Assembly: GCF_014279895.1 (NCBI RefSeq)
Contig: NZ_CP047954.1
Coordinates: forward strand, 248,001 to 312,000
Direction of reading: 5' to 3'
Origin: Synechococcus sp. M16.1
GTDB taxonomy: Bacteria; Cyanobacteriota; Cyanobacteriia; PCC-6307; Cyanobiaceae
Length of the DNA stretch: 64,000 nucleotides
Shown here piece after piece: positions 46,208 to 56,967 of the stretch. Numbering within the stretch: position 1 is the first letter of the stretch; each line of letters begins with the position of its first letter. The notes beneath the pieces were generated by a model, which was not told where the DNA came from, searched no databases, and was given only the letters and a program-made list of their open reading frames with translations. The translations under genes were made by a program, and so were the position numbers.

Positions 46208-48148
46208 ATGCCCCAGCAAATTGTCATCGCGGAGCAGCTGCGCATCGCAGCAGTGCTGACCGATGAACGCGTTGATGAACTCATCGTCGCGCAGGGTCGT
46301 TATCAGATCGGAGATGTCTATTTAGGAACGGTAGAAAATGTTCTGCCAGGTATTGATGCCGCCTTCGTCAATATCGGTGAGAGTGAGAAAAACGGGTTCA
46401 TCCATGTCACCGATCTTGGGCCGCTGCGTCTGAAGAAAGGTTCAGCAGGGATCACTGAACTTCTGGAGCCTCGCCAGAAGGTTCTGGTTCAGGTGATGAA
46501 AGAACCGACCGGCACCAAAGGCCCACGGTTGACCGGAAATCTTGCTCTGCCAGGTCGCTACCTGGTGCTTCAGCCCCATGGCCAGGGGGTCAACATCTCC
46601 CGGCGCATCAGTTCCGATGCAGAACGGAACCGACTGCGTGCCCTTGGTGTTCTGATCAAGCCGCCTGGAGCCGGTCTGCTGATCCGTACGGAAGCCGACG
46701 GCATCAGCGAAGAGCTGTTGATTGAGGATCTGGAATCCTTGCTGCGCCAGTGGGAGGCGATTCAGCAAGCCGCTGAAACGGCTGCACCGCCGGTGCTGCT
46801 CAACCGCGATGAAGACTTCATCCATCGGATTCTGCGGGACCACATGGGTCCGGATCTGGCCCGGGTTGTGGTGGACGATGCCGCCGCTGTGAACCGTGTG
46901 AGCAGTTTCCTTGGTGCCGAAGCCGGCAATGTGCTGGTGGAAGCCCACAGTGAACCAAGCGAGTTGCTGGAGCACTACAAGGTCAATGCCGCCATCCGCG
47001 ATGCGCTGAAGCCGCGGGTTGATCTGCCCTCCGGTGGCTACGTGATCATCGAGCCCACCGAAGCACTCACGGTGATCGATGTGAACTCGGGCTCGTTCAC
47101 ACGATCGGCCAATGCGCGAGAAACCGTTCTGTGGACCAACTGTGAGGCGGCGATCGAAATTGCTCGCCAGCTCAAGCTTCGCAACATCGGTGGGGTGATC
47201 ATCATCGACTTCATCGATATGGATTCCCGTCGTGATCAGCTCCAGCTGCTGGAGCATTTCACGACAGCCGTCCGTGACGACTCAGCCCGCCCGCAGATCG
47301 CACAGCTCAGCGAACTGGGCCTGGTGGAACTCACCCGCAAGCGTCAAGGGCAGAACATCTATGAACTGTTTGGTCGGGCTTGCCCCAGCTGTGGTGGTCT
47401 GGGCCATGTGGCCGTTCTTCCCGGCAAAGACCTGCTTCAACCTCTGGCAACGGCCACAGGATTGGTTCGCTCGGCGGCCTCTGCCCGCGCCGAAGTTGTT
47501 GCGCCCGGAGAGAGCGGTGGCAATGGCCGGCGGCGGCGCGGTGGTCGAGGGCGTGGCAGTCAGGATGCCGTCCTTCCTGTCGAGACGACCGACACCACTG
47601 CCCCTGAGGTGTCGACCCAAGAGGCTCAGGAGCCAGCGACCGCCCGTCGTCAGGACCCTGAATTGGTTGCCGTCCCGATGACCGACGAGCAACAGCAGCT
47701 GTTTGGTTGGCTGGGATTGAACCCTGCCCTGTTGCTGGAGGAGCCCCCTGCATCCGACAACGTCGTGGTCCGGGTTGTGCGTCCTGGCGAGGACGAGCAG
47801 GAGGTGCTGGAGGCGGCGCGTCAGCAATTGGCGGCCAGTTCCGGACGCCGCCGCCGTCGTGGCGCACGGGGTGGTCGTTCAGGGTCACGCAACGGGGCGA
47901 GTCAGCCCACTGCGACTCCTGCCGCTGAGACGCCTGTTGTCGTCACCTCATCCGCCCCGGATGAGTCGGCTCCCCTGATGGTGGAGATCACCCCCTTGGA
48001 GGCGGTGACCAACCTGACGATCACCGAGCCAGAACCTGCCCCCATCAGCGAACCGGCTGAGCCCGAGCCTGTGGCCGTGGCGGAAACAGCTGAGCCTGAT
48101 GAGCCTCGCCGTCGCCGTCGCCGCTCCTCGGCTGTCGCCACGGTCTGA
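46208..48148 (+). CDS. rne: Ribonuclease E/G
   Basis: This 646-residue endoribonuclease starts mRNA decay and processes RNAs. The catalytic half has an S1 domain ([20 protein letters not shown]) and the metal Asp residues Asp291 (VIDVNSGSF) and Asp334 (IIIDFIDM), followed by the zinc link CPSCGG (Cys392, Cys395). The non-catalytic part carries RG-rich segments ([11 protein letters not shown], then [14 protein letters not shown]) that should bind RNA. It ends with RRRRRRSSA at residues 634-642, identical to the cyanobacterial nonapeptide known to bind polynucleotide phosphorylase. rnhB begins 5 bp later. Confidence 0.97.
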   Translation: MPQQIVIAEQLRIAAVLTDERVDELIVAQGRYQIGDVYLGTVENVLPGIDAAFVNIGESEKNGFIHVTDLGPLRLKKGSAGITELLEPRQKVLVQVMKEPTGTKGPRLTGNLALPGRYLVLQPHGQGVNISRRISSDAERNRLRALGVLIKPPGAGLLIRTEADGISEELLIEDLESLLRQWEAIQQAAETAAPPVLLNRDEDFIHRILRDHMGPDLARVVVDDAAAVNRVSSFLGAEAGNVLVEAHSEPSELLEHYKVNAAIRDALKPRVDLPSGGYVIIEPTEALTVIDVNSGSFTRSANARETVLWTNCEAAIEIARQLKLRNIGGVIIIDFIDMDSRRDQLQLLEHFTTAVRDDSARPQIAQLSELGLVELTRKRQGQNIYELFGRACPSCGGLGHVAVLPGKDLLQPLATATGLVRSAASARAEVVAPGESGGNGRRRRGGRGRGSQDAVLPVETTDTTAPEVSTQEAQEPATARRQDPELVAVPMTDEQQQLFGWLGLNPALLLEEPPASDNVVVRVVRPGEDEQEVLEAARQQLAASSGRRRRRGARGGRSGSRNGASQPTATPAAETPVVVTSSAPDESAPLMVEITPLEAVTNLTITEPEPAPISEPAEPEPVAVAETAEPDEPRRRRRRSSAVATV

Positions 48149-48153
48149 GTCGG

Positions 48154-48753
48154 ATGACCGCGCAGGACTCCCTCCCCCTCGGGCGGGACGTGGCTGGTGT
48201 GGACGAAGTTGGTCGCGGTTGCTTGTTCGGTCCTGTGTTTGCGGCTGCTGTTGTGCTCGAAGGCTCAGCCGCTGAAGAGCTGTTGAAGGCAGGGCTGACC
48301 GATAGCAAAAAACTGTCAGCCAAGCGTCGGGCTGCTCTGGTTCCGGTGATCCAGTCGCTGTGTGTGGCATCCGGTCTGGGCCAAGCGTCAGCGCGCGAAA
48401 TTGACGCCTGCGGCATCCGTGTTGCCACGGAACGCGCCATGTTGCGGGCGCTGCAGCGATTGCCGCAGCGCCCTGGGCTCGTGCTGGTGGATGGAAACCT
48501 TCCTCTTCGGCTGTGGCAGGGCCAGCAGCGTACGGTGATCGCAGGGGACAGCCGATCAGCGGCCATTGCTGCGGCGAGTGTTCTGGCCAAGGAGGCCAGG
48601 GATGCACTCATCCGGCGCTTATCAGCTCGCTTTCCTGGTTACGGCCTTGAGCGCCATGCGGGCTATGGCACGGCGCAACATCGTCAGAGCTTGATGGCCT
48701 CAGGCCCCACGCCCCTGCATCGGCACACGTTCTTGAGGCGTCTGCTCGGTTGA
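48154..48753 (+). CDS. rnhB: Ribonuclease HII
   Basis: RNase HII cuts at ribonucleotides incorporated in DNA and in RNA-DNA hybrids. The 199-residue protein has [20 protein letters not shown] with the DEVGRG catalytic motif, [16 protein letters not shown] with the third Asp, and [20 protein letters not shown] with the fourth. Length is typical. It starts 5 bp after rne, so the two RNases form one transcription unit. Its 3' end overlaps the DUF1997 gene by 54 bp. Confidence 0.96.
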   Translation: MTAQDSLPLGRDVAGVDEVGRGCLFGPVFAAAVVLEGSAAEELLKAGLTDSKKLSAKRRAALVPVIQSLCVASGLGQASAREIDACGIRVATERAMLRALQRLPQRPGLVLVDGNLPLRLWQGQQRTVIAGDSRSAAIAAASVLAKEARDALIRRLSARFPGYGLERHAGYGTAQHRQSLMASGPTPLHRHTFLRRLLG

Positions 48754-49296
48754 GCCTTGCCCGTCGGTTTCCCGGCACCAGCTGCGGTAGTCGTCGATCA
48801 GTTGCTGGCCAACCCGGGCTTTGATGCCGATGAGGATGCCACTCAAGATTGATTCGCCCGTTGATTCCAGCACCCGTTTGGGGATCAGCTTGAGCAGCGA
48901 TGGCTGGCTGACGCTTACCGAAAGATGGGCATGTCCCTGAAGTCCGTCGGGTGTGGACGTCAGCCGTGCTTCCAGGTTCAGGGCGAAGTCATCAACAATC
49001 CCCAGACCCTCCAGTTCGCAGTCGAGGGCCTGCATCACCAATGTGTCGCCTTCCATGTGGATCTGGAGAGACACCACGGGTTTCACGTGGAGCTGGAAGA
49101 CCTGAAGGCTGGTCACCACATAGCGGTAGCGCCCTGACTGCAGGCGTGTGAGCTGTTTGGCGTCCAGCAGGGCCCCGAGGACGCGCTCCTCCTCCAGCAG
49201 GTAAGTGGGAAGCCGCTCTGCTCCGGTTCGGACAGGCAGATCAAGCTTTTGACTGGCTTCGAAGGCCAGGGGCATGGTCTTCACCTGACGCGGCAT
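48700..49296 (-). CDS. DUF1997 family protein
   Basis: The 198-residue protein has [59 protein letters not shown], and a C-terminal [21 protein letters not shown] that match DUF1997, a START-like or lipid-binding-type beta barrel found in cyanobacteria and chloroplasts. The function is unknown. It is divergent from pheA, with starts 31 bp apart if pheA begins at 49328. The 54-bp overlap with rnhB at the C-terminus is the tail [13 protein letters not shown], which may be dispensable. Confidence 0.8.
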   Translation of the reverse strand: MPRQVKTMPLAFEASQKLDLPVRTGAERLPTYLLEEERVLGALLDAKQLTRLQSGRYRYVVTSLQVFQLHVKPVVSLQIHMEGDTLVMQALDCELEGLGIVDDFALNLEARLTSTPDGLQGHAHLSVSVSQPSLLKLIPKRVLESTGESILSGILIGIKARVGQQLIDDYRSWCRETDGQGSTEQTPQERVPMQGRGA

Positions 49297-49327
49297 GATC
49301 TTATCGAGTCCATCCAGTGCGGCTTCG

Positions 49328-50170
49328 ATGCCTACACGTCTCGCATTCCTTGGCCCAGTCGGGACCTATGGCGAGCAGGCCGCCCGGGTGTTGATCGAAC
49401 AGGATGCTCTCGAGGATGTCCAGCTCGTTCCCTGCGTGGGGCTCCGATCGGTGGTGGAACAGCTGGCCGGAGGGCAGTGTGATGCAGCCGTTGTCCCGAT
49501 CGAGAACTCGGTTGAAGGGGGGGTGACAGCGACCCTCGATGCGCTGTGGTCCCATCCGGAGCTTTGTATCCGCAGGGCTTTGGTGCTGCCGATTCAGCAC
49601 GCTCTGCTGGGGAGTGGGCCGCTCAGCAGAGTCACCGAAGTGCTCTCCCACCCGCAGGCTCTGGCCCAGTGCAGTGGCTGGTTGGCCCAGCATCTGCCCG
49701 ACGCCTTGCAACTGCCCACCTCATCCACGGCTGAAGCAGCTCGCATGGTGGCGGGCAGTCCCTTCCGTGCTGCGATCGCCTCCCAGACCGCTGCCCGTGA
49801 ACACGGGTTGGATCAGCTGGCGTTCCCTGTGAACGATGTTGCGGGCAACCGCACCCGTTTTCTGCTGTTGCGTCGTGGCCAGCGAAGTGAGCATGGCGAT
49901 GTGGCCAGTCTGGCGTTCTCGCTGCATCGCAATGCTCCGGGGGCTTTGCTGGAGGCTCTGGCCTGTTTGGCTGAGCGGGGCTTGAACATGAGCCGGATTG
50001 AATCGCGACCCTCCAAACGGGAGCTGGGGGAATACGTGTTCTTTGTGGATGTGGATCTTCCGCCGGCTCCGTCAACGGCTCTGCAGGATCTGATCGCCCA
50101 GTTGCAGCCTCTGTGTGAACATCTCGCCCATTTTGGTGCCTACCCCAGCAGTGATTTGAGCGGCTGTTGA
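49328..50170 (+). CDS. pheA: Prephenate dehydratase
   Basis: PheA converts prephenate to phenylpyruvate in phenylalanine synthesis. The 280-residue protein starts MPTRLAFLGPVGTYGEQAAR, has VVPIENSVEGGVTATLDAL, the catalytic Thr-Arg-Phe motif in GNRTRFLLL, and a C-terminal ACT regulatory domain (SLHRNAPGALLEALACLAER, GLNMSRIESRPSK). The ESRP motif is the usual phenylalanine-binding signature, so feedback inhibition is expected. A start at 49295 would overlap the DUF1997 gene, so I prefer ATG 49328. The next gene is convergent, 3 bp away. Confidence 0.95.
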   Translation: MPTRLAFLGPVGTYGEQAARVLIEQDALEDVQLVPCVGLRSVVEQLAGGQCDAAVVPIENSVEGGVTATLDALWSHPELCIRRALVLPIQHALLGSGPLSRVTEVLSHPQALAQCSGWLAQHLPDALQLPTSSTAEAARMVAGSPFRAAIASQTAAREHGLDQLAFPVNDVAGNRTRFLLLRRGQRSEHGDVASLAFSLHRNAPGALLEALACLAERGLNMSRIESRPSKRELGEYVFFVDVDLPPAPSTALQDLIAQLQPLCEHLAHFGAYPSSDLSGC

Positions 50171-50173
50171 GGA

Positions 50174-51106
50174 TCAGCCCTTTCTGATCCGGAAGACGCC
50201 GAATTGCATCAGACCGGTGGCGAAGGCCCAGTGCATCAGCAGCAAGGTCGGCGTTTCTCTCAGGCCTTGCAGGACCGCTTTCGGTCCCAGGCTGAGCACC
50301 GCCCAGGGGCGTCGGACGCCCTCGATGATCGAGTCAATCCATGAGGGGAGCGTGGCCTGGGTCCAGTCAGCGGTGACGATCTCGCCACGGTTGTGCACGC
50401 TGTTGTCGAGGTTCTGGCGGAACCCCTTGATGCTGGCGAATTCAGGGTGGGCCCATTGGTTGAGCAGCTGACGCATTACCCAGCGTTCGGTTCGCGTCAT
50501 GCCGCCGTCAGATGGATCCCGGCGGTTCCAGTCGGCCACTGCAAGCAGACCCCCGGGTCGCATCACCCGCAGCAGCTCATCGGCATAACGCTGCTTGTCT
50601 GGCATGTGGGGACCGGCCTCCACACTCCAAACCGCATCAAAGCTCTGATCGGGCAGTTGAAGATCCAAGGCGTCCATCACCTGGAAGCGGCAGCTCAGGC
50701 CTGATGGGGTGAGTTGTGTGGCTCGTTCCACTTGGGCAGGGCTGATGCTGATGCCGAGAACGTTCAATCCGTAATCCCGCGCCAGGATTCGGGCACTGCC
50801 ACCGATGCCGCATCCGACATCCAGCACCCGGCTGCCGGCGGGGAGTTGGTCCAGACCGCTCCATCGCACCAGCTCGTGGACGAAGGCTTCCTTGGCTTCG
50901 CGGAAGTCGCAGGAGCCGGGCGGGGTCCCGTAATGACCGAGATGGACATGCTCTCCCCAGAGCTGCTCCAGCAAACGGTCCTCCGTCCAGGCGTCGTAGG
51001 CGGAGGCGACACTCTCCGACGATTCGTAGCGCCGGTCGCGGCGAAGCCAAAGTGCAACTCCGGTGGCGCCAACGGCGCCGGCTACCACTAACAGAGATCC
51101 CAACAT
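50174..51106 (-). CDS. MPBQ/MSBQ-type methyltransferase (tocopherol and plastoquinone-related)
   Basis: The 310-residue protein has an N-terminal membrane helix (LLVVAGAVGATGVALWL), YDAWTEDRLLEQLWGEHVHL, the SAM motif RVLDVGCGIGGSARILARDY, FDAVWSVEAGPHMPDKQRYA and WAHPEFASIKGFRQNL. These segments closely resemble Synechocystis Sll0418, the methyltransferase acting on 2-methyl-6-phytyl- and solanesyl-benzoquinol. It should thus serve alpha-tocopherol synthesis, by analogy. The ATG at 51106 shares its first base with the stop of the LON-domain gene upstream, which shows coupling. It is convergent with pheA, 3 bp apart. Confidence 0.85.
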   Translation of the reverse strand: MLGSLLVVAGAVGATGVALWLRRDRRYESSESVASAYDAWTEDRLLEQLWGEHVHLGHYGTPPGSCDFREAKEAFVHELVRWSGLDQLPAGSRVLDVGCGIGGSARILARDYGLNVLGISISPAQVERATQLTPSGLSCRFQVMDALDLQLPDQSFDAVWSVEAGPHMPDKQRYADELLRVMRPGGLLAVADWNRRDPSDGGMTRTERWVMRQLLNQWAHPEFASIKGFRQNLDNSVHNRGEIVTADWTQATLPSWIDSIIEGVRRPWAVLSLGPKAVLQGLRETPTLLLMHWAFATGLMQFGVFRIRKG

Positions 51107-51741
51107 CACTTCAGATCCATCAACACAGTGCGGGCTGCCAGTTGGCGTCGGGTGTGATCCAACATTTCAAATTGCTGACTCAACCGTTCGTGGGTGTCGG
51201 TTAGTTCCAGAAGACTCTGTTGCTCCGAGGCGGCCTGATCCAGATGGGCGCTGATCCAGAAGGAGAGCTCCCGCGGCAGATCAGGCAGATCGTCAGGCAG
51301 TTCCACCTCTCGGTTTTGCAGTTTGCTGGTCAGCTGAACGACGTCGCTCAAGGCTTCGCTCACCTTGTCCCGCAGGCTGTTGAGCTGGTCGGTGTCGGCC
51401 ACGGGCTCATCCTCCAGCCAGCTCACCATCCCTGTTCGGTAGGGCGTTTCCCGCGTGATGTTGAGCAGCCGGAACCGCTGTTGGCCCAGCGAAACGATGT
51501 AGCTGCGACCGTCTTCGGTTGTTTGGTGCTGAAGCACCTCAGCGCAGCAACCGATTTCGGCCATTTCGCCGTTCTCGGGGTTGATGCGAACGATGCCGAA
51601 TCGTTTGTCGGTCTCCAGAACCGTCTGGAGAAGCATCCGATAACGCGATTCAAAAATGTGCAGCGGCAGGAGCTGCTGCGGGAACAACACGACGTCCGGC
51701 AGGGGGAACAGGGGAAGCTCCCTCACAGAAAAATCGGACAC
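51106..51741 (-). CDS. LON peptidase substrate-binding domain protein
   Basis: The 211-residue protein begins with GTG (VSDFSVRELPLFPLPDVVLF) and has LLPLHIFESRYRMLLQTVLE, FGIVRIN, then the strands GCCAEVLQHQTTEDGR and YIVSLGQQRFRLLNI. This is the LON N-terminal domain without the ATPase and protease parts. Such stand-alone domains may bind unfolded proteins; in plants and cyanobacteria the role is unclear. Its stop overlaps the methyltransferase ATG (TGATG), and the rpsJ gene lies 56 bp upstream on the same strand. Confidence 0.9.
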   Translation of the reverse strand: MSDFSVRELPLFPLPDVVLFPQQLLPLHIFESRYRMLLQTVLETDKRFGIVRINPENGEMAEIGCCAEVLQHQTTEDGRSYIVSLGQQRFRLLNITRETPYRTGMVSWLEDEPVADTDQLNSLRDKVSEALSDVVQLTSKLQNREVELPDDLPDLPRELSFWISAHLDQAASEQQSLLELTDTHERLSQQFEMLDHTRRQLAARTVLMDLK

Positions 51742-51797
51742 GAACGCCGTGTTGTAGGCAACTGAATCCTAGGAAAATGAAGTTCTGATCGAACGGA

Positions 51798-52118
51798 TCA
51801 GAGCTTCACTTCGATGTCCACACCACTGGGGAGATCAAGCTTCATCAGCGCATCGATGGTTTTGGCCGAGGGGCTGTAGATGTCGATGATCCGACGGTGG
51901 GTGCGGGTCTCGAAGTGCTCGCGGGAGTCCTTGTCCACGTGGGGAGAGCGCAGAACGCAGTAGATCTTGCGTTTCGTGGGCAGGGGGATCGGACCGATCG
52001 CGGTTGCAGCGGTGTTATCGGCCGTTTCAATGATTTTCTCGCAAGAAAGATCGAGCATGCGGCGGTCGAACGCCTTCAGGCGGATGCGGATCTTCTGCTG
52101 AGCGATGGCAGTGGACAT
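51798..52118 (-). CDS. rpsJ: 30S ribosomal protein S10
   Basis: The 106-residue protein starts [20 protein letters not shown] and has [23 protein letters not shown]-type central residues ([12 protein letters not shown]), [20 protein letters not shown] and [12 protein letters not shown]10 is a 30S head protein that also serves in transcription antitermination. It is the last gene of the str-type cluster rpsL-rpsG-fusA-tuf-rpsJ on the minus strand. A strong perfect hairpin lies between tuf and this gene at 52184-52214. Confidence 0.98.
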   Translation of the reverse strand: MSTAIAQQKIRIRLKAFDRRMLDLSCEKIIETADNTAATAIGPIPLPTKRKIYCVLRSPHVDKDSREHFETRTHRRIIDIYSPSAKTIDALMKLDLPSGVDIEVKL

Positions 52119-52183
52119 AGGAAGGGAGCGAAAAAGCTTCTAGATCGAAGCAGGACTTCAGTTGTCGAGGTTCTGAGAAATGT

Positions 52184-52214
52184 AGGAGATGGGGGGCTGA
52201 GCCCCCCATCTCCT
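52184..52214 (-). promoter_or_regulatory. Perfect 15-bp inverted repeat between tuf and rpsJ
   Basis: AGGAGATGGGGGGCT and its exact complement AGCCCCCCATCTCCT are separated by one base. It lies 24 bp after the tuf stop and 65 bp before the rpsJ start. On the minus strand the sequence after the hairpin is ACATTTCTCAG, without a U run, so it is not a typical intrinsic terminator. It may reduce read-through to rpsJ or protect the tuf 3' end after processing. Confidence 0.75.
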
Positions 52215-52238
52215 GCCGTGTGGTTCAGCTTGCGCTGA

Positions 52239-53438
52239 TCACTCGATGATCTTGGAGACCACGCCAGCACCGATGGTGCGGCCGCCTTCGCGAATAGCGA
52301 AGCGCATGCCTTGCTCGATGGCGACGGGGCAGATCAGCTCACCGGTCATCTGGATGTTGTCACCAGGCATCACCATTTCCACGTTGGAACCGTCTTCCGC
52401 GGTGAAGGCAGTGATTTGGCCGGTCACGTCCGTTGTACGGATGTAGAACTGCGGGCGGTAGCCAGCGAAGAAGGGAGTGTGGCGGCCGCCTTCTTCCTTC
52501 TTGAGCACGTACACCTGACCCTCGAACTTGGTGTGAGGGGTGATGGAACCGGGCTTCACGAGCACCATGCCGCGCTCGATGTCTTCCTTCTGGATGCCGC
52601 GCAGCAGCAGACCAACGTTGTCGCCAGCCATGCCCTCATCGAGCAGCTTGCGGAACATTTCCACACCGGTGACGGTGGTCTTGCGAGTGTCTTTGATGCC
52701 GACGATTTCGATCTCTTCGCCGACCTTGACGATGCCGCGCTCGATACGGCCGGTGGCCACGGTGCCGCGACCGGTGATGGAGAAGACGTCTTCCACTGCC
52801 ATCAGGAAGGGCTTGTCCACTTCCCGCTCAGGCTCAGGGATGCTGGCGTCAACAGCCGCCATCAGTTCCTCGATCTTGGCTTCCCACTCAGCCTCGCCCT
52901 CGATGGCCTTCAGGCCGGAGACCTGAACCACGGGGATGTCGTCGCCGGGGAAGTCGTAGCTGGAGAGCAGTTCGCGGATCTCCATCTCCACCAGTTCGAT
53001 GATCTCTTCGTCATCGACCATGTCGCACTTGTTGAGTGCAACCACCAGAGCGGGAACGCCCACCTGCTTGGCCAGAAGGATGTGCTCCTTGGTCTGGGCC
53101 ATGGGGCCGTCGGTGGCGGCACACACCAGGATGGCGCCGTCCATCTGAGCGGCACCGGTGATCATGTTCTTCACATAGTCCGCGTGGCCAGGGCAGTCCA
53201 CGTGGGCGTAGTGACGAGTCTCGGTCTCGTACTCAACGTGAGCGGTGTTGATGGTGATGCCGCGCTCACGCTCTTCAGGGGCGCCGTCGATGTCGGCGTA
53301 GTTCTGAACTTCAGCCTGACCCTTCTTGGCGAGCACGTTGGTGATCGCAGCGGTGAGGGTGGTCTTGCCGTGGTCAACGTGGCCGATGGTGCCGATGTTG
53401 ACGTGGGGCTTGTTCCTTTCGAACTTCTCGCGTGCCAT
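52239..53438 (-). CDS. tuf: Elongation factor Tu
   Basis: EF-Tu delivers aminoacyl-tRNA to the ribosome as a GTP complex. The 399-residue protein shows [17 protein letters not shown] (G1), [12 protein letters not shown] (switch I), [20 protein letters not shown] (G3), NKCDM (G4), and the C-terminal barrel domains with [20 protein letters not shown]. It is the fourth gene of the rpsL-rpsG-fusA-tuf-rpsJ cluster, 44 bp after fusA. Confidence 0.99.
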   Translation of the reverse strand: MAREKFERNKPHVNIGTIGHVDHGKTTLTAAITNVLAKKGQAEVQNYADIDGAPEERERGITINTAHVEYETETRHYAHVDCPGHADYVKNMITGAAQMDGAILVCAATDGPMAQTKEHILLAKQVGVPALVVALNKCDMVDDEEIIELVEMEIRELLSSYDFPGDDIPVVQVSGLKAIEGEAEWEAKIEELMAAVDASIPEPEREVDKPFLMAVEDVFSITGRGTVATGRIERGIVKVGEEIEIVGIKDTRKTTVTGVEMFRKLLDEGMAGDNVGLLLRGIQKEDIERGMVLVKPGSITPHTKFEGQVYVLKKEEGGRHTPFFAGYRPQFYIRTTDVTGQITAFTAEDGSNVEMVMPGDNIQMTGELICPVAIEQGMRFAIREGGRTIGAGVVSKIIE

Positions 53439-53482
53439 GGGTGTTTAAAGAATCGAGGGTTGGATTTGGAGGAGTTTAGAGA

Positions 53483-55558
<2,076 letters not shown>

Positions 55559-55647
55559 AGGAAATTCTCCGGGGGTGGGGCGTGAAAAGGCGGGGAGACT
55601 CTACAGGCCAGCCATGAACATCTGTGTTGATGGCTGGCCTACGAGGC

Positions 55648-56118
55648 TCAGTAGCGGTAGTGGGCGAAAGCCTTGTTGGCTTCGGCCATCTTGTGGGTTT
55701 CTTCGCGCTTGCGAACGGCGTTGCCAGCCTCGTTGGCGGCATCCATCAGTTCGCCAGCCAACTTCTGGGCCATGCTCCGGCCGTTGCGGGCACGGGAGAA
55801 GCTCACCAGCCAGCGCAGAGCCATAGCGGTGCCGCGCTCCTGGCGCACTTCCATGGGCACCTGATAGGTGGCACCACCAACACGGCGGGCGCGCACCTCC
55901 ACCAGGGGGGTGGCGTTCTTGACCGCTGTTTCGAACAGTTCGAGCGGATCTCCGCCGGTGCGCTCGTTGATCAGGCCGAACGCGTCGGACAGGATCCGTT
56001 GCGCTGTCGACTTCTTGCCGTGCTGCATCAGGCGCACCACCATCATCGTGGCGAGGCGGCTGTTGAACTGCGGGTCGGGAAGAATCGGGCGCTTCTCAGC
56101 GGCGTTGCGGCGTGACAT
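55648..56118 (-). CDS. rpsG: 30S ribosomal protein S7
   Basis: The 156-residue protein starts [20 protein letters not shown] and has [40 protein letters not shown] and [20 protein letters not shown], the S7 signature of the 30S head protein that nucleates assembly of the 3' domain. Its beta-hairpin segment [12 protein letters not shown] contacts the exit site. It follows rpsL by 41 bp and precedes fusA by 89 bp. Confidence 0.99.
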   Translation of the reverse strand: MSRRNAAEKRPILPDPQFNSRLATMMVVRLMQHGKKSTAQRILSDAFGLINERTGGDPLELFETAVKNATPLVEVRARRVGGATYQVPMEVRQERGTAMALRWLVSFSRARNGRSMAQKLAGELMDAANEAGNAVRKREETHKMAEANKAFAHYRY

Positions 56119-56159
56119 TAGGGATCAGAACTTGATGGGGATGGGGAAGAAACCGGTGA

Positions 56160-56534
56160 TCACTCCTTCGGAGCCTTGGCGCCGTACTTGGAGCGGGACT
56201 GACGCCGGTCTTTCACGCCAGCGGTATCCAGGGTTCCGCGGATGATGTGGTAGCGGACGCCAGGGAGGTCTTTGACACGACCGCCGCGGATCAACACCAC
56301 CGAGTGCTCCTGCAGGTTGTGACCGACACCGCCGATGTAGGCCGTGACCTCAAAGCCGGAGGTCAGGCGCACACGAGCCACCTTGCGCAGCGCCGAATTC
56401 GGCTTTTTGGGCGTTGAGGTGTAAACGCGGGTGCAAACACCGCGACGCTCAGGGCAGGACTTCAAAGCCGGCGACTTGGTCTTGGCCTTGAGGCGTGAGC
56501 GCTCAGTGCGGATCAGCTGTTGGATGGTTGGCAT
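56160..56534 (-). CDS. rpsL: 30S ribosomal protein S12
   Basis: S12 lies at the decoding site and affects accuracy. The 124-residue protein starts [20 protein letters not shown] and includes the conserved [17 protein letters not shown] and [14 protein letters not shown] loops, where streptomycin-resistance changes are found in other bacteria; both loops look wild-type, including the Lys in TPKKPNS. It is the first gene of the minus-strand str cluster. The ATG at 56534 is preferred to a frame that extends to 56576. Confidence 0.99.
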   Translation of the reverse strand: MPTIQQLIRTERSRLKAKTKSPALKSCPERRGVCTRVYTSTPKKPNSALRKVARVRLTSGFEVTAYIGGVGHNLQEHSVVLIRGGRVKDLPGVRYHIIRGTLDTAGVKDRRQSRSKYGAKAPKE

Positions 56535-56606
56535 CGATGGTCGGTGAGCGGTCGGACTCCCGACCTGATTCGACAATCGACCACGATACCGGGTGACGGT
56601 CCCCCC

Positions 56607-56933
56607 TCAAAGGCGGCTGAATGCACTGCCGCAGGCACAGGGTTCAACCCCATCGCTGTTGCGGATCAGAAAACCACCACCACTGAGGTCGCCGCGGTAG
56701 TCCAGGCAAAGGCCTTCAAGCAATTTGAGCTGTTCTGCGGGGGCGTGCAGGGTCACGCCATCGGCCCTTGCGATCGCAACGCCGGCCAGATGTCCTGCCC
56801 GGATGCGCAGCACATGTTGTGCGCACTCGCCGGGCGTGAGATCGAGATGCATCTGCCCCGGTGTTCCCGCAACGGCCGCCTGTCGCCCAAGCTCAGCAGC
56901 AGCGGCAGCGGTCAGCCGCAGATTGGCAGCCAT
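56607..56933 (-). CDS. IscA/HesB-like iron-sulfur protein
   Basis: The 108-residue protein reads MAANLRLTAAAAAELGRQAA and ends with RGDLSGGGFLIRNSDGVEPC then ACGSAFSRL, which gives the CxCGSxF motif of A-type iron-sulfur carriers. The first cysteine of the IscA trio is probably in GECAQHVL. A-type carriers take part in cluster assembly or iron storage; the precise partner is not clear. It is upstream of the str cluster on the same strand, with 72 bp between its stop and the rpsL start, and 34 bp downstream of the phosphodiester glycosidase stop. Confidence 0.8.
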   Translation of the reverse strand: MAANLRLTAAAAAELGRQAAVAGTPGQMHLDLTPGECAQHVLRIRAGHLAGVAIARADGVTLHAPAEQLKLLEGLCLDYRGDLSGGGFLIRNSDGVEPCACGSAFSRL

Positions 56934-56967
56934 GCTCAGTTCCTCGGGGCCCCCACTGTCGCAGGTC

